DNA from: Microbacterium sp. LWO12-1.2
Lineage (GTDB): Bacteria; Actinomycetota; Actinomycetes; Actinomycetales; Microbacteriaceae
Assembly: GCF_040675875.1 (NCBI RefSeq)
Contig: NZ_JBEGII010000001.1
Location: forward strand, 3,162,001 to 3,226,000
Direction: 5' to 3'
DNA length: 64,000 nt
The notes beneath the pieces were generated by a model. That model had not been told where the DNA came from. It made no database searches and worked only from the letters and a program-made list of their open reading frames with translations. Each line of letters opens with the position of its first letter. Position 1 is the stretch's first letter. A program made the position numbers and the translations under genes. Of this stretch, positions 25,173-34,099 are shown piece after piece.

Positions 25173-26177
25173 GTGGATGCTCGGGCCACCCGACGCGGCG
25201 TACCCGCCGGCGTCATCTGGGGCGGCCTCGGCGTGCTCCTCTGGTCCGCATTCGCGATCTTCAACGGCGGTGCCGCGCACGCGGACGAGAGCGATGACGG
25301 CCCTCTCGACGGACTCACCTCGCTTGTCGGCCAGACGGTCACCTCGGTGACCGAGCCCGTCGTCACCCAGGTCGTCGCTCCCGTCGTCACCCAGGTCGTC
25401 GCACCGGTCGTGCAGACCGTGGTCGCGCCCGCGCAGCAGGCCGCTCCGCCGGTCGTGAAGGCCGTCACGCAGACCGCTGCCGCCGTCCCCGTCGTCGGCC
25501 CTGCCGCCGCACCCGTGGTGATCGCGGTCGCTGACACGGCGCAGGCCGTCACCACCCCGGTCACCGACCTCCTCACCGACTCCCCGGTCGCGCAGGTCAC
25601 CGATCCGATCCTGGATGCCGTCACCGGCCTTCCTGTGGTCGGGGGCCTCGTCGACGACCTCGGCGTGAGCGGCGTCGTCCGAGATGTCGTCGGCGTCGTC
25701 GACGACGCGACCGGACTCATCGGCGGAGTCGCATCCGAGACCCTTCCGCCGGTGCTCGAGGCACTCGATCCGGTGACTCCCGACACCGACGTCGTGCCGA
25801 GCACTCCGCCGTCGCCCGCAGTCACCGACGCGGCTTCGACCGCATCGACGATCGTCACGTCCGGCAAAGGGGCTGAGAACGCGCCCGCGGCGCTCGCGCG
25901 CACCTCGATCGGGGCCTCCGTGCCCCCGCCGGTCGTCGGTCTCAACGACGATGCGACTCCGGCTGATCTCCCCGCAGACGGCGCCCCCGGCGCCCCGCCG
26001 GGCACTCCCGCATCCCCGACTTCCTCCGCCGGTCCCGGCGGAGCCTCCTCGTACGCCCATGCTCGCCTCAGCGACTCCGGCGTGCCCCCGCTCCGTGCCT
26101 GGGAGCGGGCTGCCGGCGCATCCGACGACGCCCTTCCGGCGTCTCCGGTCGCCGACACCGACGTCTCTCCTGACTGA
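25173..26177 (+). CDS. Secreted or surface Val/Pro/Ala-rich repeat protein
   Basis: 334 residues from the GTG at 25173 with GGGGGAGG just upstream. A hydrophobic segment (GVIWGGLGVLLWSAFAIF, about 12-29) followed by AAHADESD is a good Sec signal and cleavage site. The mature N-terminal third repeats short valine/proline units (VVTQVVAPVVTQVVAPVV, VVAPAQQAAPPVV), then VxDxVTGLPVVGGLVDD-like segments; the C-terminal half is Pro/Ala/Ser/Gly-rich and probably disordered. No sorting signal. It may be a cell-envelope structural or adhesive protein, paired with the repeat protein downstream. No named family recognised. Confidence 0.75.
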   Translation: MDARATRRGVPAGVIWGGLGVLLWSAFAIFNGGAAHADESDDGPLDGLTSLVGQTVTSVTEPVVTQVVAPVVTQVVAPVVQTVVAPAQQAAPPVVKAVTQTAAAVPVVGPAAAPVVIAVADTAQAVTTPVTDLLTDSPVAQVTDPILDAVTGLPVVGGLVDDLGVSGVVRDVVGVVDDATGLIGGVASETLPPVLEALDPVTPDTDVVPSTPPSPAVTDAASTASTIVTSGKGAENAPAALARTSIGASVPPPVVGLNDDATPADLPADGAPGAPPGTPASPTSSAGPGGASSYAHARLSDSGVPPLRAWERAAGASDDALPASPVADTDVSPD

Positions 26178-26280
26178 CGGGTTGTCACGTCGTTCTCCGT
26201 GAACGACAGATGCTGTGCTGCGCGCACCCCAGATGCGCGCGCACATCCCAGACACCCCACACCCAGTCAGGAGCAACATC

Positions 26281-27783
26281 ATGCGTACATATCTGAAGCG
26301 TGCCCTCTGGGGGACGCTCATCGCCGGCGGGATCACCCTGCTCGGCGCGACGGCCGCGAACGCGGCCGAGACATCGGGAGAAGACGGACTCCTCTCCGGC
26401 ACTCAGGCGCTGGCCCCGGTCTCCGCGCCGCTCACCGTCGTGGGCAACGCGATCTCGGTGCTCGGCACCTCGACCGCCCCGGCACCGGCTCCAGCACCAG
26501 CCCCGGCTCCAGCCCCGGCGCCCGCGCCTGCGCCGGTGACGAGCGGCGAGTCCGGCACCGCCTCCGGCACCCAGGCCGCCGTGACCGTCACCGTTCCCGT
26601 CACCGTGACGGGCAATGCGGTGAGCCTTCTGGGCACCTCTTCGACCAGCACTCCGACCGCGGTTTCCCAGAGTGAGGCTCCCCAGGCCCAGACTCCCGCG
26701 GCCGGGGTGCCCTCCGTCACGACCGACGGCATCGACGGCGTCCTCTCGGGCACCCAGGCGCTGCTGCAGGTCGATGTGCCGGTGACGGTCACCGGCAACT
26801 CGGTGTCGCTGCTCGGCACCAGTGGCAACAGCGCCCCGGCAGGACAGGGAGCCGCAGCACCGGCATCCCCCGCCCCGAGCGAGGCGGCGACGGACGGATC
26901 GGATGGCATCGGCAGTGGAACGCAGGTCGTCGCTCCGGTCACCGCACCGGTGACGGTCGGCGGCAACGCGATCTCGGTCCTCGGTGACAGCAGTGTCACC
27001 GGAGCGTCGGCAGCATCCGCGCCCGCATCGACTCCGGCACCGTCCGGCGGCACCTCGGGCGATGATGCGCTGCTCGGCGGCAGCCAGGTGGCGACTCCCA
27101 TCGCCGCACCGATCACGGTGGGCGGCAACGCGATCGGCGTCCTCGGTGACAGCAGTGTCACCGGAGGCGCGGGCGCCACGTCCGCACCGGCATCCGCACC
27201 CAGCACCCCGGCGGAAACGTCGGGTGACGATGCGCTGCTCGGCGGCACGCAGGTGATCGCACCCATCACGGCTCCGGTCTCGGTGGTCGGCAACGCGATC
27301 GGCGTCCTCGGTGACAGCAGTGTCACCGGAGGCGCGGGCGCAGCGCCGACAACGACCGCTCCCCTTGCCGGGGGCGGCCTCACGACCGGCCTCGGCTCGA
27401 TCCTCGGCGGCACGCAGCTGTCGCTCCCGGTGACCCTGCCGATCACGATCGGCGGCAACGCCATCGCGGTGGGAGGCGAGAGCACGGTCACGACGCCGGG
27501 GACGAACCCCGGAACCGACCCGGGCACGAACCCCGGCACGGGTCCGGGCACGGACCCCGGAACCGACCCGGGAACGGACCCCGGAACCGACCCGGGCTCT
27601 GGCACCGGAACCGACCCCGCTGTGGGCGCCGGAACAGGAACAGCATCCGGTGCGGCCGCGACCGGCTCAGCGGAAGGTCTCGCCATGACCGGCGGTACCC
27701 CCGCACCGGGCCTGCTCGCGATCGGAGCGCTGCTGCTCCTCGGCGGTCTCGCCCTGCTGCGTCGTCGCACGATGACGGCGTAG
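26281..27783 (+). CDS. Chaplin-like repeat surface protein with LAMTG sorting signal
   Basis: 500 residues, TCAGGAG before the ATG. A signal peptide ends at TAANAAE. Seven repeats follow, spanning about residues 35-400, of the form SGTQ-x-PV-x-P(V/I)TVxGN(A/S)(I/V)xVLG, several ending in GDSSVTG. This resembles the hydrophobic core of chaplins (PVxVxGNSVxVIG), but without their cysteines. An Ala/Pro stretch splits the first two repeats. A PGTDPGTNPG-type wall-spanning linker (about 405-445) follows, and the end is LAMTG (467-471), a hydrophobic helix and RRR. LAxTG motifs are used by class E sortases of high-GC Gram-positives, so it should be wall-anchored. Confidence 0.8.
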   Translation: MRTYLKRALWGTLIAGGITLLGATAANAAETSGEDGLLSGTQALAPVSAPLTVVGNAISVLGTSTAPAPAPAPAPAPAPAPAPAPVTSGESGTASGTQAAVTVTVPVTVTGNAVSLLGTSSTSTPTAVSQSEAPQAQTPAAGVPSVTTDGIDGVLSGTQALLQVDVPVTVTGNSVSLLGTSGNSAPAGQGAAAPASPAPSEAATDGSDGIGSGTQVVAPVTAPVTVGGNAISVLGDSSVTGASAASAPASTPAPSGGTSGDDALLGGSQVATPIAAPITVGGNAIGVLGDSSVTGGAGATSAPASAPSTPAETSGDDALLGGTQVIAPITAPVSVVGNAIGVLGDSSVTGGAGAAPTTTAPLAGGGLTTGLGSILGGTQLSLPVTLPITIGGNAIAVGGESTVTTPGTNPGTDPGTNPGTGPGTDPGTDPGTDPGTDPGSGTGTDPAVGAGTGTASGAAATGSAEGLAMTGGTPAPGLLAIGALLLLGGLALLRRRTMTA

Positions 27784-28286
27784 CCGCAGCCCCGGCGGTG
27801 CGGGCGTCCTCGGGGGAGGAGACCTTGCACCGTCGGTGCGCGGGTGCGTCGACCATCGCGGCGACCGGGCACTGCGTCCCGGCATCCTGCAGCGTCGCAG
27901 CCCGCGCGACATCGCGGGTGCCTCGTGGGGATTCTGCTCCACGGGGCATCCGCCGTGCCATCGAGGGGATCTCGGCAGGCACATCTGTGCGACCCGCAGG
28001 AGAATCGGCGACGTGCGGGGAGGCCGATCGTCGGGTCACGACGCCTCCGAGTAGTCCCACAGGGGGACGAGGATCGTACTGCGGGAGGATGTCCCGGCGC
28101 GTGCGACCCGGCAGGCTCGAATCGTCGATCGTGTCGCCGGAGCTCAGTCGCCTCTCGTCGCGCTGAGCCGGAACCACAGGATTCGGCACGGGGTGACGAG
28201 AGTCGAGTGATCACAGGCGGCTTCCGCGTCGCGCGCGTGCCACTGTGCCCGCCGCTGCGACCCCGCACAAAGGACCTCACCGCTCC
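27784..28286. other. Non-coding spacer with dispersed-repeat copy
   Basis: About 500 bases between the repeat protein and the RND gene with no convincing gene on either strand. It contains one copy of a dispersed repeat core, GCAGGAGAATCGGCGACGTG (27996-28015), also found downstream of the RND gene. AAAGGACC (28269-28276) is the probable ribosome-binding site for the RND gene. Confidence 0.6.
27996..28016. repeat. Dispersed intergenic repeat, copy 1
   Basis: 21-base match to 32108-32128 (core GCAGGAGAATCGGCGACGTG). The two copies flank the RND transporter gene on either side in the same orientation. Confidence 0.7.
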
Positions 28287-31200
28287 ATGTCGTTCCTCAC
28301 ACGCAGCAGCCTCAAGAATCGCCTGATCCTGTCGCTCGCGACACTGGCGATCGTCGCTCTCGGCCTCATCTCGATGGGCTCGCTCAAGCAGGAGCTGATG
28401 CCGTCGTTGCAGGCGCCCATGGCGTTCATCTCCGCCCAGTCGCAGGGTCTCGCGCCCGAGGAGATGGCGAGCAGCGTGACCGAGCCCGTCGAGCAGGCGG
28501 TCCGTGCCGTCCCCGGCGTGACGAGCGTCACCTCCACCACATCCAGCGGGGCTGCGCAGATTCTCGTCGAATGGTCGTTCGGCGAGAACGACGAGGAGAC
28601 GTTGCGTACGATCCGCAGTGCCACCGAGTCGTTGAAGCCGGGCTTCCCTTCGGGCACGGAGGTCCAGGTGGCGTCGGGCGGTGCCGGTGATCTGCCGGCG
28701 ATGGTACTCAGCGCTGGCACCAGCGTCGACCAGGAGACGTTCGGCGACGCCCTGCAGCAGACCGCCGTCCCAGCACTCAAGGGCGTGCCCGGTGTGCGCG
28801 GTGTCGAGCTCGCGGGCCAGGAGACACAGCGCATCACGATCGACCTCCGCCCCGCAGACGTCACGCGCCTGAAGGTCGAGCCCTCGACGCTCGGTCCGAT
28901 CCTCCAGGCGCACGGCGCCGCCCTTCCGGCAGGGCAGGCGGATTCCGCCGAGGGCCCTGTGTCGATCACCGTGGGGTCGCGACTCGCCACTCTCGAAGAC
29001 ATCCAGGCCCTCCCGGTGCCGACGCCCGACGGCGCCGTCACTGTCGCCGATTTCGCCGACGTCTCGATCGAGACGGTGCCGGCACAGACCATCTCGCGGG
29101 TGAACGGTAACCCGTCGCTCACGCTCCAGATCATCCCGTCGCAGGGAGCCAACGTCGTCGACATCTCGCACGGCGTGAACGCCGAGCTCGACCGGCTCGC
29201 TCCGATCCTCGAGGCGGAGTTCGTCACGATCTTCGACCAGGCGCCCTACATCGAGCAGTCGATCCACGACCTCTCCGTCGAGGGTGGGCTGGGCCTCCTC
29301 TTCGCGGTCCTCGTGATCCTCGCGTTCCTGCGCTCGTGGCGCTCGACGGTGATCGCGGCCGTGTCGATCCCGCTGTCGCTGCTGATCACCCTCGTGGGCC
29401 TGTGGTGGAGCGGCAACACCCTCAACATCCTGACCCTCGGCGCGCTCACGATCGCCATCGGACGTGTCGTCGACGACTCGATCGTGGTGATCGAGAACAT
29501 CTCGAGACGCCGCGGCGACGGCCCGCTCACCACCGATGGCATCGTCGCCTCGGTGCGCCAGGTGGCCGGCGCCATCACCGCCTCGACGCTCACCACCGTC
29601 GCGGTCTTCCTGCCCATCGCTTTCGTCTCCGGAATCGCCGGGCAGCTGTTCCGACCGTTCGCGGTGACGGTCTCGATCGCCCTGCTCGCCTCGCTCGTCG
29701 TCTCGCTGACGATCGTGCCGGTGCTCGCTTCCTGGTTCCTCAACAGGGCCCCGAAGCACCGTGCCGCAGACGCCGATGCGGCTCAGCCAGTGGCCGAGGG
29801 ATCGGCCGACGAGGTGCCGCTCGCCGCGGAGGCTCCGGAAGCGACGGCTGCGCTCCCGACCCCTGCTGCCGCCCCTGCTGTGGCTGTCGCACAGACGCCC
29901 GCCCCCGAGTACGAGGTGCCGTCCGAGCTCGACGAGATCCACACGGCTCCCGACCGCCTGCAGCGCACGTTCATGCCGGCCTTGAACGCGACCCGTCGAC
30001 ACCCGGTCATCACCCTGGTCGCCTCTGGGCTGCTGCTCGTCGCGACGCTGGGTATGACGCCGTTCATCCAGACCGACTTCCTCGGCTCATCGGGCCAGGC
30101 GAGCCTGCAGGTCGTGCAGACGCCTCCAGCAGAAGCAACGGCCGACCTGGTCGCCGCCGCGGAGCCGGTCGAGAAGACGCTCGGGAAGATCGCGGAGATC
30201 GACGACATCACCACCTCGATCCCCGTCCCCACACCCGGCACCCCGACGTCGATCACCTACGACCTGCGGGTGAAGGACGGAGCCGACGTCGCCGCAGTCG
30301 AGTCGAAGGTGCAGAAGGCGCTGGACGGCCTTGCCGACAGTGGGAAGATCGAGCTCGCTTCGCAGGATGCCTCCCTCGCGGGTGCCGGTGACGGCATCGC
30401 CCTGGCGATCCAGGGCAACGACCCGGCCGCGCTGCGGACCGCCAGCGATCTGCTGGAAGCACAGCTCGCCGACGCCGACGGGGTGCGATCCGTGAAGAGC
30501 GAGCTCGCGGGCGAGCAGCCGGTGCTGCGTGTGAAGGTCGACGAGCCGCTGGCCGCGCGCCTCGGCTTCGACCGGACCACGATCGCGAAGGCCGTGCAGG
30601 AGGCGCTCTCGGGCGCCACGGTCGGCACCCTCATGTACGAGGGTCGAGAGCGCGACATCGTCGTGCGCACGCCGGGCTCGGCGCGAACCGCCGACAAGCT
30701 CGGCGAGATCATGCTGCCCGTCACGGCTCAGCAGACGGCCGAGGCGCAGAAGGCGGCCGCCGACGCGCTCGAAGCCAAGGCCAAGGCCAAGGCGGACGAG
30801 GCCAAGGCCAAGGCCGAGAACGAACTCGACTCGCAGATCAACACGGCCACGAAGCAGCGGGCTGAGCTCGCGGGTCAGATCGGCGCCCTGAACAAGCAGC
30901 TCGCGGAACTGTCGGCGGCACCGATCATCCCCGCGGACCCGCTGAGCCCTGAGGATGAGGCTGTGCTCCAGGCGCAGACGGAGCGCGCCGAGCAGCTCGC
31001 GGCGCTGCAAGGTGCGATCGAAGGCGCGCAGTCCGGCATCACGGCGGCGGACGAGCAGATCAAGGCCCTGCGGCAGAGCCGCACCGACGCCGCCGCCCAG
31101 CAGGTCGAGGCCGAGGCCGCCGAGGCGGAGCAGAAGGCGCTCACCGAGGTCACTGGTACGGCGATCCCTCTCGCCGCGATCGCGTCGATCGAGGAGGAGC

Positions 31201-31982
31201 TCACAGCTCCGACCATCACCCGCGCGGAAGGCGAGCGTCAGGTCACGCTGACGGTCACGCCGGAGAAGGGCGGTCTGTCGGCGGCCAGCCGGGCGATCGA
31301 CGAGGCGATCGCCGAGACCGATCTGCCGGCGGGGGTCACGTTCGAACAGGGCGGCGCGTCCGCTCAGCAGGACGAGGCGTTCAGTCAGCTCGGTCTGGCG
31401 ATGCTGGGGGCCATCGTTCTCGTGCTGCTGGTGATGGTGGCGACGTTCCGCAACTTCCGCGGCCCGCTCGTGCTGCTCATCTCGATCCCGTTCGCGGCGA
31501 CCGGTGCGATCCTCGGGCTCCTCCTCACCGGTACGCCGATGGGGCTCCCCGCCCTGATCGGACTGCTGATGCTCATCGGCATCGTCGTGACGAACGCCAT
31601 CGTGCTGATGGACCTCGTGAACCGACTACGGGTGGCAGGCGCCAGCCTCGACGAGGCCGTGGAGCACGGAACGCGTCTGCGTCTGCGCCCGATCCTGATG
31701 ACGGCGGCCGCGACGGTGTTCGCACTGGTGCCGATGTCGCTCGGCCTGACCGGTGGCGGCGTGTTCATCTCGAAGCCGTTGGCGATCGTGGTGATCGGCG
31801 GGCTGGTCTCATCGACACTGCTCACCCTGGTGCTGGTGCCGGTCCTGTACACGCTCGTTGAGCGCCGCCGGGATCGCCGGATCGCCAAGCGCGCCGAGCG
31901 ACGGGCCCGCCGCGAGGAACGCCGTCTCGCCTCCGCCGAGGAGTCGACGGACGTCTTCGAGGTCATGGCCGACAGGGAGTAA
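28287..31982 (+). CDS. RND-family efflux permease with coiled-coil insertion
   Basis: 1231 residues, HAE1/AcrB-like. TM1 is LILSLATLAIVALGLISM near the start. The proton-relay Asp pair is present (D396-D397 in GRVVDDSIVVIENI), as are the second-half helices (MLGAIVLVLLVMVATF; LLMLIGIVVTNAIVLMDLV; LVSSTLLTLVLVPVLYTL). Two additions are unusual: a Pro/Ala/Glu-rich loop at about 495-560, and a highly charged coiled coil at about 816-955 (EAQKAAADALEAKAKAKADE onward) inside the second extracytoplasmic domain. No adaptor or outer-membrane partner is nearby, as expected in a monoderm. Substrate unknown; drugs or lipids are possible. Start chosen at the MSFLTRSS methionine. Confidence 0.92.
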   Translation: MSFLTRSSLKNRLILSLATLAIVALGLISMGSLKQELMPSLQAPMAFISAQSQGLAPEEMASSVTEPVEQAVRAVPGVTSVTSTTSSGAAQILVEWSFGENDEETLRTIRSATESLKPGFPSGTEVQVASGGAGDLPAMVLSAGTSVDQETFGDALQQTAVPALKGVPGVRGVELAGQETQRITIDLRPADVTRLKVEPSTLGPILQAHGAALPAGQADSAEGPVSITVGSRLATLEDIQALPVPTPDGAVTVADFADVSIETVPAQTISRVNGNPSLTLQIIPSQGANVVDISHGVNAELDRLAPILEAEFVTIFDQAPYIEQSIHDLSVEGGLGLLFAVLVILAFLRSWRSTVIAAVSIPLSLLITLVGLWWSGNTLNILTLGALTIAIGRVVDDSIVVIENISRRRGDGPLTTDGIVASVRQVAGAITASTLTTVAVFLPIAFVSGIAGQLFRPFAVTVSIALLASLVVSLTIVPVLASWFLNRAPKHRAADADAAQPVAEGSADEVPLAAEAPEATAALPTPAAAPAVAVAQTPAPEYEVPSELDEIHTAPDRLQRTFMPALNATRRHPVITLVASGLLLVATLGMTPFIQTDFLGSSGQASLQVVQTPPAEATADLVAAAEPVEKTLGKIAEIDDITTSIPVPTPGTPTSITYDLRVKDGADVAAVESKVQKALDGLADSGKIELASQDASLAGAGDGIALAIQGNDPAALRTASDLLEAQLADADGVRSVKSELAGEQPVLRVKVDEPLAARLGFDRTTIAKAVQEALSGATVGTLMYEGRERDIVVRTPGSARTADKLGEIMLPVTAQQTAEAQKAAADALEAKAKAKADEAKAKAENELDSQINTATKQRAELAGQIGALNKQLAELSAAPIIPADPLSPEDEAVLQAQTERAEQLAALQGAIEGAQSGITAADEQIKALRQSRTDAAAQQVEAEAAEAEQKALTEVTGTAIPLAAIASIEEELTAPTITRAEGERQVTLTVTPEKGGLSAASRAIDEAIAETDLPAGVTFEQGGASAQQDEAFSQLGLAMLGAIVLVLLVMVATFRNFRGPLVLLISIPFAATGAILGLLLTGTPMGLPALIGLLMLIGIVVTNAIVLMDLVNRLRVAGASLDEAVEHGTRLRLRPILMTAAATVFALVPMSLGLTGGGVFISKPLAIVVIGGLVSSTLLTLVLVPVLYTLVERRRDRRIAKRAERRARREERRLASAEESTDVFEVMADRE

Positions 31983-32106
31983 GCCCAGGGGCCGTGAACG
32001 ATGCACGGATGTCGGGAGATTCCCGCGGATAGTGCGTCGTTCACGGCTCGCCCGGCTGCTGCGGCGCACGCCCGGACTGCGGGATCTGCCTCAGCATCCC
32101 GACATC

Positions 32107-32176
32107 TGCAGGAGAATCGGCGACGTGCAGGAGGAATCGGGCCCGAATCGTCCTGCAACCCGCCGAATCTCCTGCA
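32107..32176. repeat. Dispersed repeat copy 2 within nested inverted repeats
   Basis: TGCAGGAGAATCGGCG (32107-32122) pairs with CGCCGAATCTCCTGCA (32161-32176) with one mismatch. Inside it, TGCAGGAGGAATCGGG pairs with the adjacent CCCGAATCGTCCTGCA with two mismatches. The left arm is the same 21-mer as at 27996-28016. A REP-like intergenic element between the convergent RND and rplI genes. Confidence 0.7.
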
Positions 32177-32205
32177 ACCGGCGCCGAGAGCGACCCCGGA
32201 ACACA

Positions 32206-32239
32206 GAACGCCCCCTGTCCCGAAGGACAGAGGGCGTTC
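32206..32239 (-). terminator. Terminator of the rpsF-ssb-rpsR-rplI operon
   Basis: GAACGCCCCCTGTCC / GGACAGAGGGCGTTC, 15-bp arms with one mismatch and a CGAA tetraloop-sized gap, starting 15 bases after the rplI stop. Confidence 0.85.
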
Positions 32240-32254
32240 GGAAGGTGTCGCGCC

Positions 32255-32707
32255 TTACTTGGCGGCGACGACCTGCAGCGTGATGACTGCGGTCACGTCG
32301 TCGTGCAGACGAACCGTGGCCTCGTGGTCACCCGTCGACTTGATCGGCGAGGTGATGTGCACCTTGCGCTTGTCGATCGCACCGAGACCGGCAGCCGCGA
32401 CAGCGTCGGCGACGTGCTCGGTCTTGACCGAACCGAAGAGGCGACCAGCGGCGCCCGCCTTGACGGCGAGACGGACCTTGGTGCCCTCGAGTGCGTTCTT
32501 CAGTGCGACAGCGTCGTCACGATCGTGGATCGCGCGGGCCTGACGCGCGGCCTGGATCGATGCGACCTGCTTTTCGCCACCGCGGGTCCACGCCGTAGCG
32601 AAACCCTGGGGGATGAGGAAGTTACGGGCGTACCCGTTCTTGACCTCGACCACGTCACCGGCACTACCCAGCCCGGCGACCTCGTTCGTGAGAATCAGCT
32701 TTGCCAT
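32255..32707 (-). CDS. rplI: 50S ribosomal protein L9
   Basis: 150 residues from the ATG at 32707. The N-terminal RNA-binding domain [20 protein letters not shown] and [16 protein letters not shown] is diagnostic of bL9. A long connecting helix ([19 protein letters not shown]) and the C-terminal domain ([40 protein letters not shown]) complete the protein at normal family length. Last gene of the rpsF-ssb-rpsR-rplI unit, 11 bases after rpsR, with a terminator right after it. Confidence 0.98.
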   Translation of the reverse strand: MAKLILTNEVAGLGSAGDVVEVKNGYARNFLIPQGFATAWTRGGEKQVASIQAARQARAIHDRDDAVALKNALEGTKVRLAVKAGAAGRLFGSVKTEHVADAVAAAGLGAIDKRKVHITSPIKSTGDHEATVRLHDDVTAVITLQVVAAK

Positions 32708-32718
32708 CTCGATACCCC

Positions 32719-32973
32719 TTACCGGCCGGCGCCAGCGTAGGGCAGGAGCGCCATTTCGCGCGCGTTCTTGATCGCCGTGGCGATCAGACGCTGCTCCTGC
32801 ACCGAGACACCGGTGATACGACGGGCACGGATCTTGCCGCGCTCCGAGACGAACTTGCGAAGGGTGGCGACATCCTTGTAATCGATGACACCAACCCGAA
32901 TGGACTTCGCGGGAGCGGTGGGCTTGCCACCCTTCCGCGGCTTGCGGCGGTCGCCGCTCGACTTTCCAGCCAT
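32719..32973 (-). CDS. rpsR: 30S ribosomal protein S18
   Basis: 84 residues, with [26 protein letters not shown] and [12 protein letters not shown] typical of bS18. The cysteines found in the zinc-binding form are absent (the segment before IDYKD reads PAKSIRVGV), so this is the cysteine-less, zinc-independent type. Binds the platform of the 30S subunit together with S6, whose gene is two places upstream. Lies 56 bases downstream of ssb. Confidence 0.98.
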   Translation of the reverse strand: MAGKSSGDRRKPRKGGKPTAPAKSIRVGVIDYKDVATLRKFVSERGKIRARRITGVSVQEQRLIATAIKNAREMALLPYAGAGR

Positions 32974-33029
32974 TGTTTTTCCTTAGTGATGAGCGGATGC
33001 CGGCCGCGAAGGCCGGATCCAGAAGTTGT

Positions 33030-33545
33030 TCAGAACGGGGTGTCGTCGCCGAAGCTGCCGGGAGTGCTCCAGGCATCTGCACTGGTCGACGAGCCGGGCG
33101 TGGACCACGGCTCCTCCGACACCTGTGCGGGACGAGCCTGCCCGCCGCCGGCACCACCGGCACCGCCGGCACCACCGTTCGAGGCAGCGCGGGTGACCTG
33201 CGCGGTGGCGTACCGGAGCGAGGGGCCGATCTCGTCGACCTCCAGCTCGATCGCCGTGCGCTGGTTGCCCTCGCGGTCCTGGTAGGAACGCTGACGCAGA
33301 CGGCCCTGCGCGATGACGCGCATGCCCTTGGTCAGCGAACCCGCCACGTGCTCTGCGAACTCGCGCCAGACGGATGCGCGGAGGAACAGCGCGTCGCCGT
33401 CCTTCCACTCATTCGCAGCACGGTCGAAGTTGCGCGGCGTGGATGCGATGGTGAAGTTCGCCACCGGCAGCCCGTTCTGCGTGTAACGCAGCTCGGGGTC
33501 GGCCGTGAGGTTGCCCACCACGGTGATGACGGTTTCGCCGGCCAT
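33030..33545 (-). CDS. ssb: Single-stranded DNA-binding protein
   Basis: 171 residues. The OB-fold starts at [21 protein letters not shown] and includes [17 protein letters not shown] ([20 protein letters not shown]) and [20 protein letters not shown] Gly/Ala-rich flexible tail (about 120-160) ends in the acidic tip DDTPF, which recruits replication and repair partners. It lies between rpsF and rpsR, 5 bases after rpsF, in the common bacterial arrangement. Confidence 0.98.
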   Translation of the reverse strand: MAGETVITVVGNLTADPELRYTQNGLPVANFTIASTPRNFDRAANEWKDGDALFLRASVWREFAEHVAGSLTKGMRVIAQGRLRQRSYQDREGNQRTAIELEVDEIGPSLRYATAQVTRAASNGGAGGAGGAGGGQARPAQVSEEPWSTPGSSTSADAWSTPGSFGDDTPF

Positions 33546-33550
33546 GAGAC

Positions 33551-33919
33551 TTAGGCCTTCGCAGCCTTGGCGGCCTTGCGGGCTGCCTTCTCTTCGGTGC
33601 GCTTGGCCTCGGTTGCGACCATTGCCTGAGCCTCTTCCGAACGAAGAACCTTGGTGCGCATGATCTGCTCGTTCAGCTTGAGCTGACGGTCGAGCTCCTG
33701 CGTGGCCTCGCTGGTCGCGGTGAAGTTGACGACGGCGTAGATGCCCTCGTTCTTCTTCTGGATCTCGTATGCAAGACGGCGCTTGCCCCAGATGTCGACC
33801 TTGTCGATCGAGCCACCATCGTTGGTGATGACCTTCAGGAACTTGTCGAGGGTCGGGGCGACCGTTCGCTCATCGATCTCCGGGGTCAGAATGACCATGA
33901 GTTCGTACTGGTGCGTCAC
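33551..33919 (-). CDS. rpsF: 30S ribosomal protein S6
   Basis: 122 residues; [51 protein letters not shown] and [14 protein letters not shown] are diagnostic of bS6. A Lys/Ala-rich C-terminal tail extends beyond the fold. First gene of the operon, with GGAGGTGGG upstream. The operon promoter should lie in 33935-34041; TAGACT on the minus strand near 34036-34041 is a possible -10. Confidence 0.98.
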   Translation of the reverse strand: MTHQYELMVILTPEIDERTVAPTLDKFLKVITNDGGSIDKVDIWGKRRLAYEIQKKNEGIYAVVNFTATSEATQELDRQLKLNEQIMRTKVLRSEEAQAMVATEAKRTEEKAARKAAKAAKA

Positions 33920-34041
33920 TTACCCACCTCCTTCGGACTAGAACGGCTCTCGGGACTTTCCCGGGAGCAGGAGGGTGTGTGAACGTGTCCGCCCGAAGCA
34001 TCCAGATCGGATGCCGGTAGGCAGACAACCTGCACAGTCTA

Positions 34042-34086
34042 GCGGAGTCCCGGGCGCGTCGCGAACACGCACAACCGGGACTCCGC
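34042..34086 (-). terminator. Terminator after the ADP-ribosylglycohydrolase genes
   Basis: GCGGAGTCCCGG / CCGGGACTCCGC, perfect 12-bp arms, 13 bases downstream of the last glycohydrolase stop and just before the rpsF promoter region. Confidence 0.75.
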
Positions 34087-34099
34087 AGGGCGTCGTCCG

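Noticed and set aside
26403..30002. 1199-codon open frame on the minus strand
   Set aside because: It is antisense to the chaplin-like and RND genes, has arginine/glycine-biased composition without domains, and exists only because of high GC content.
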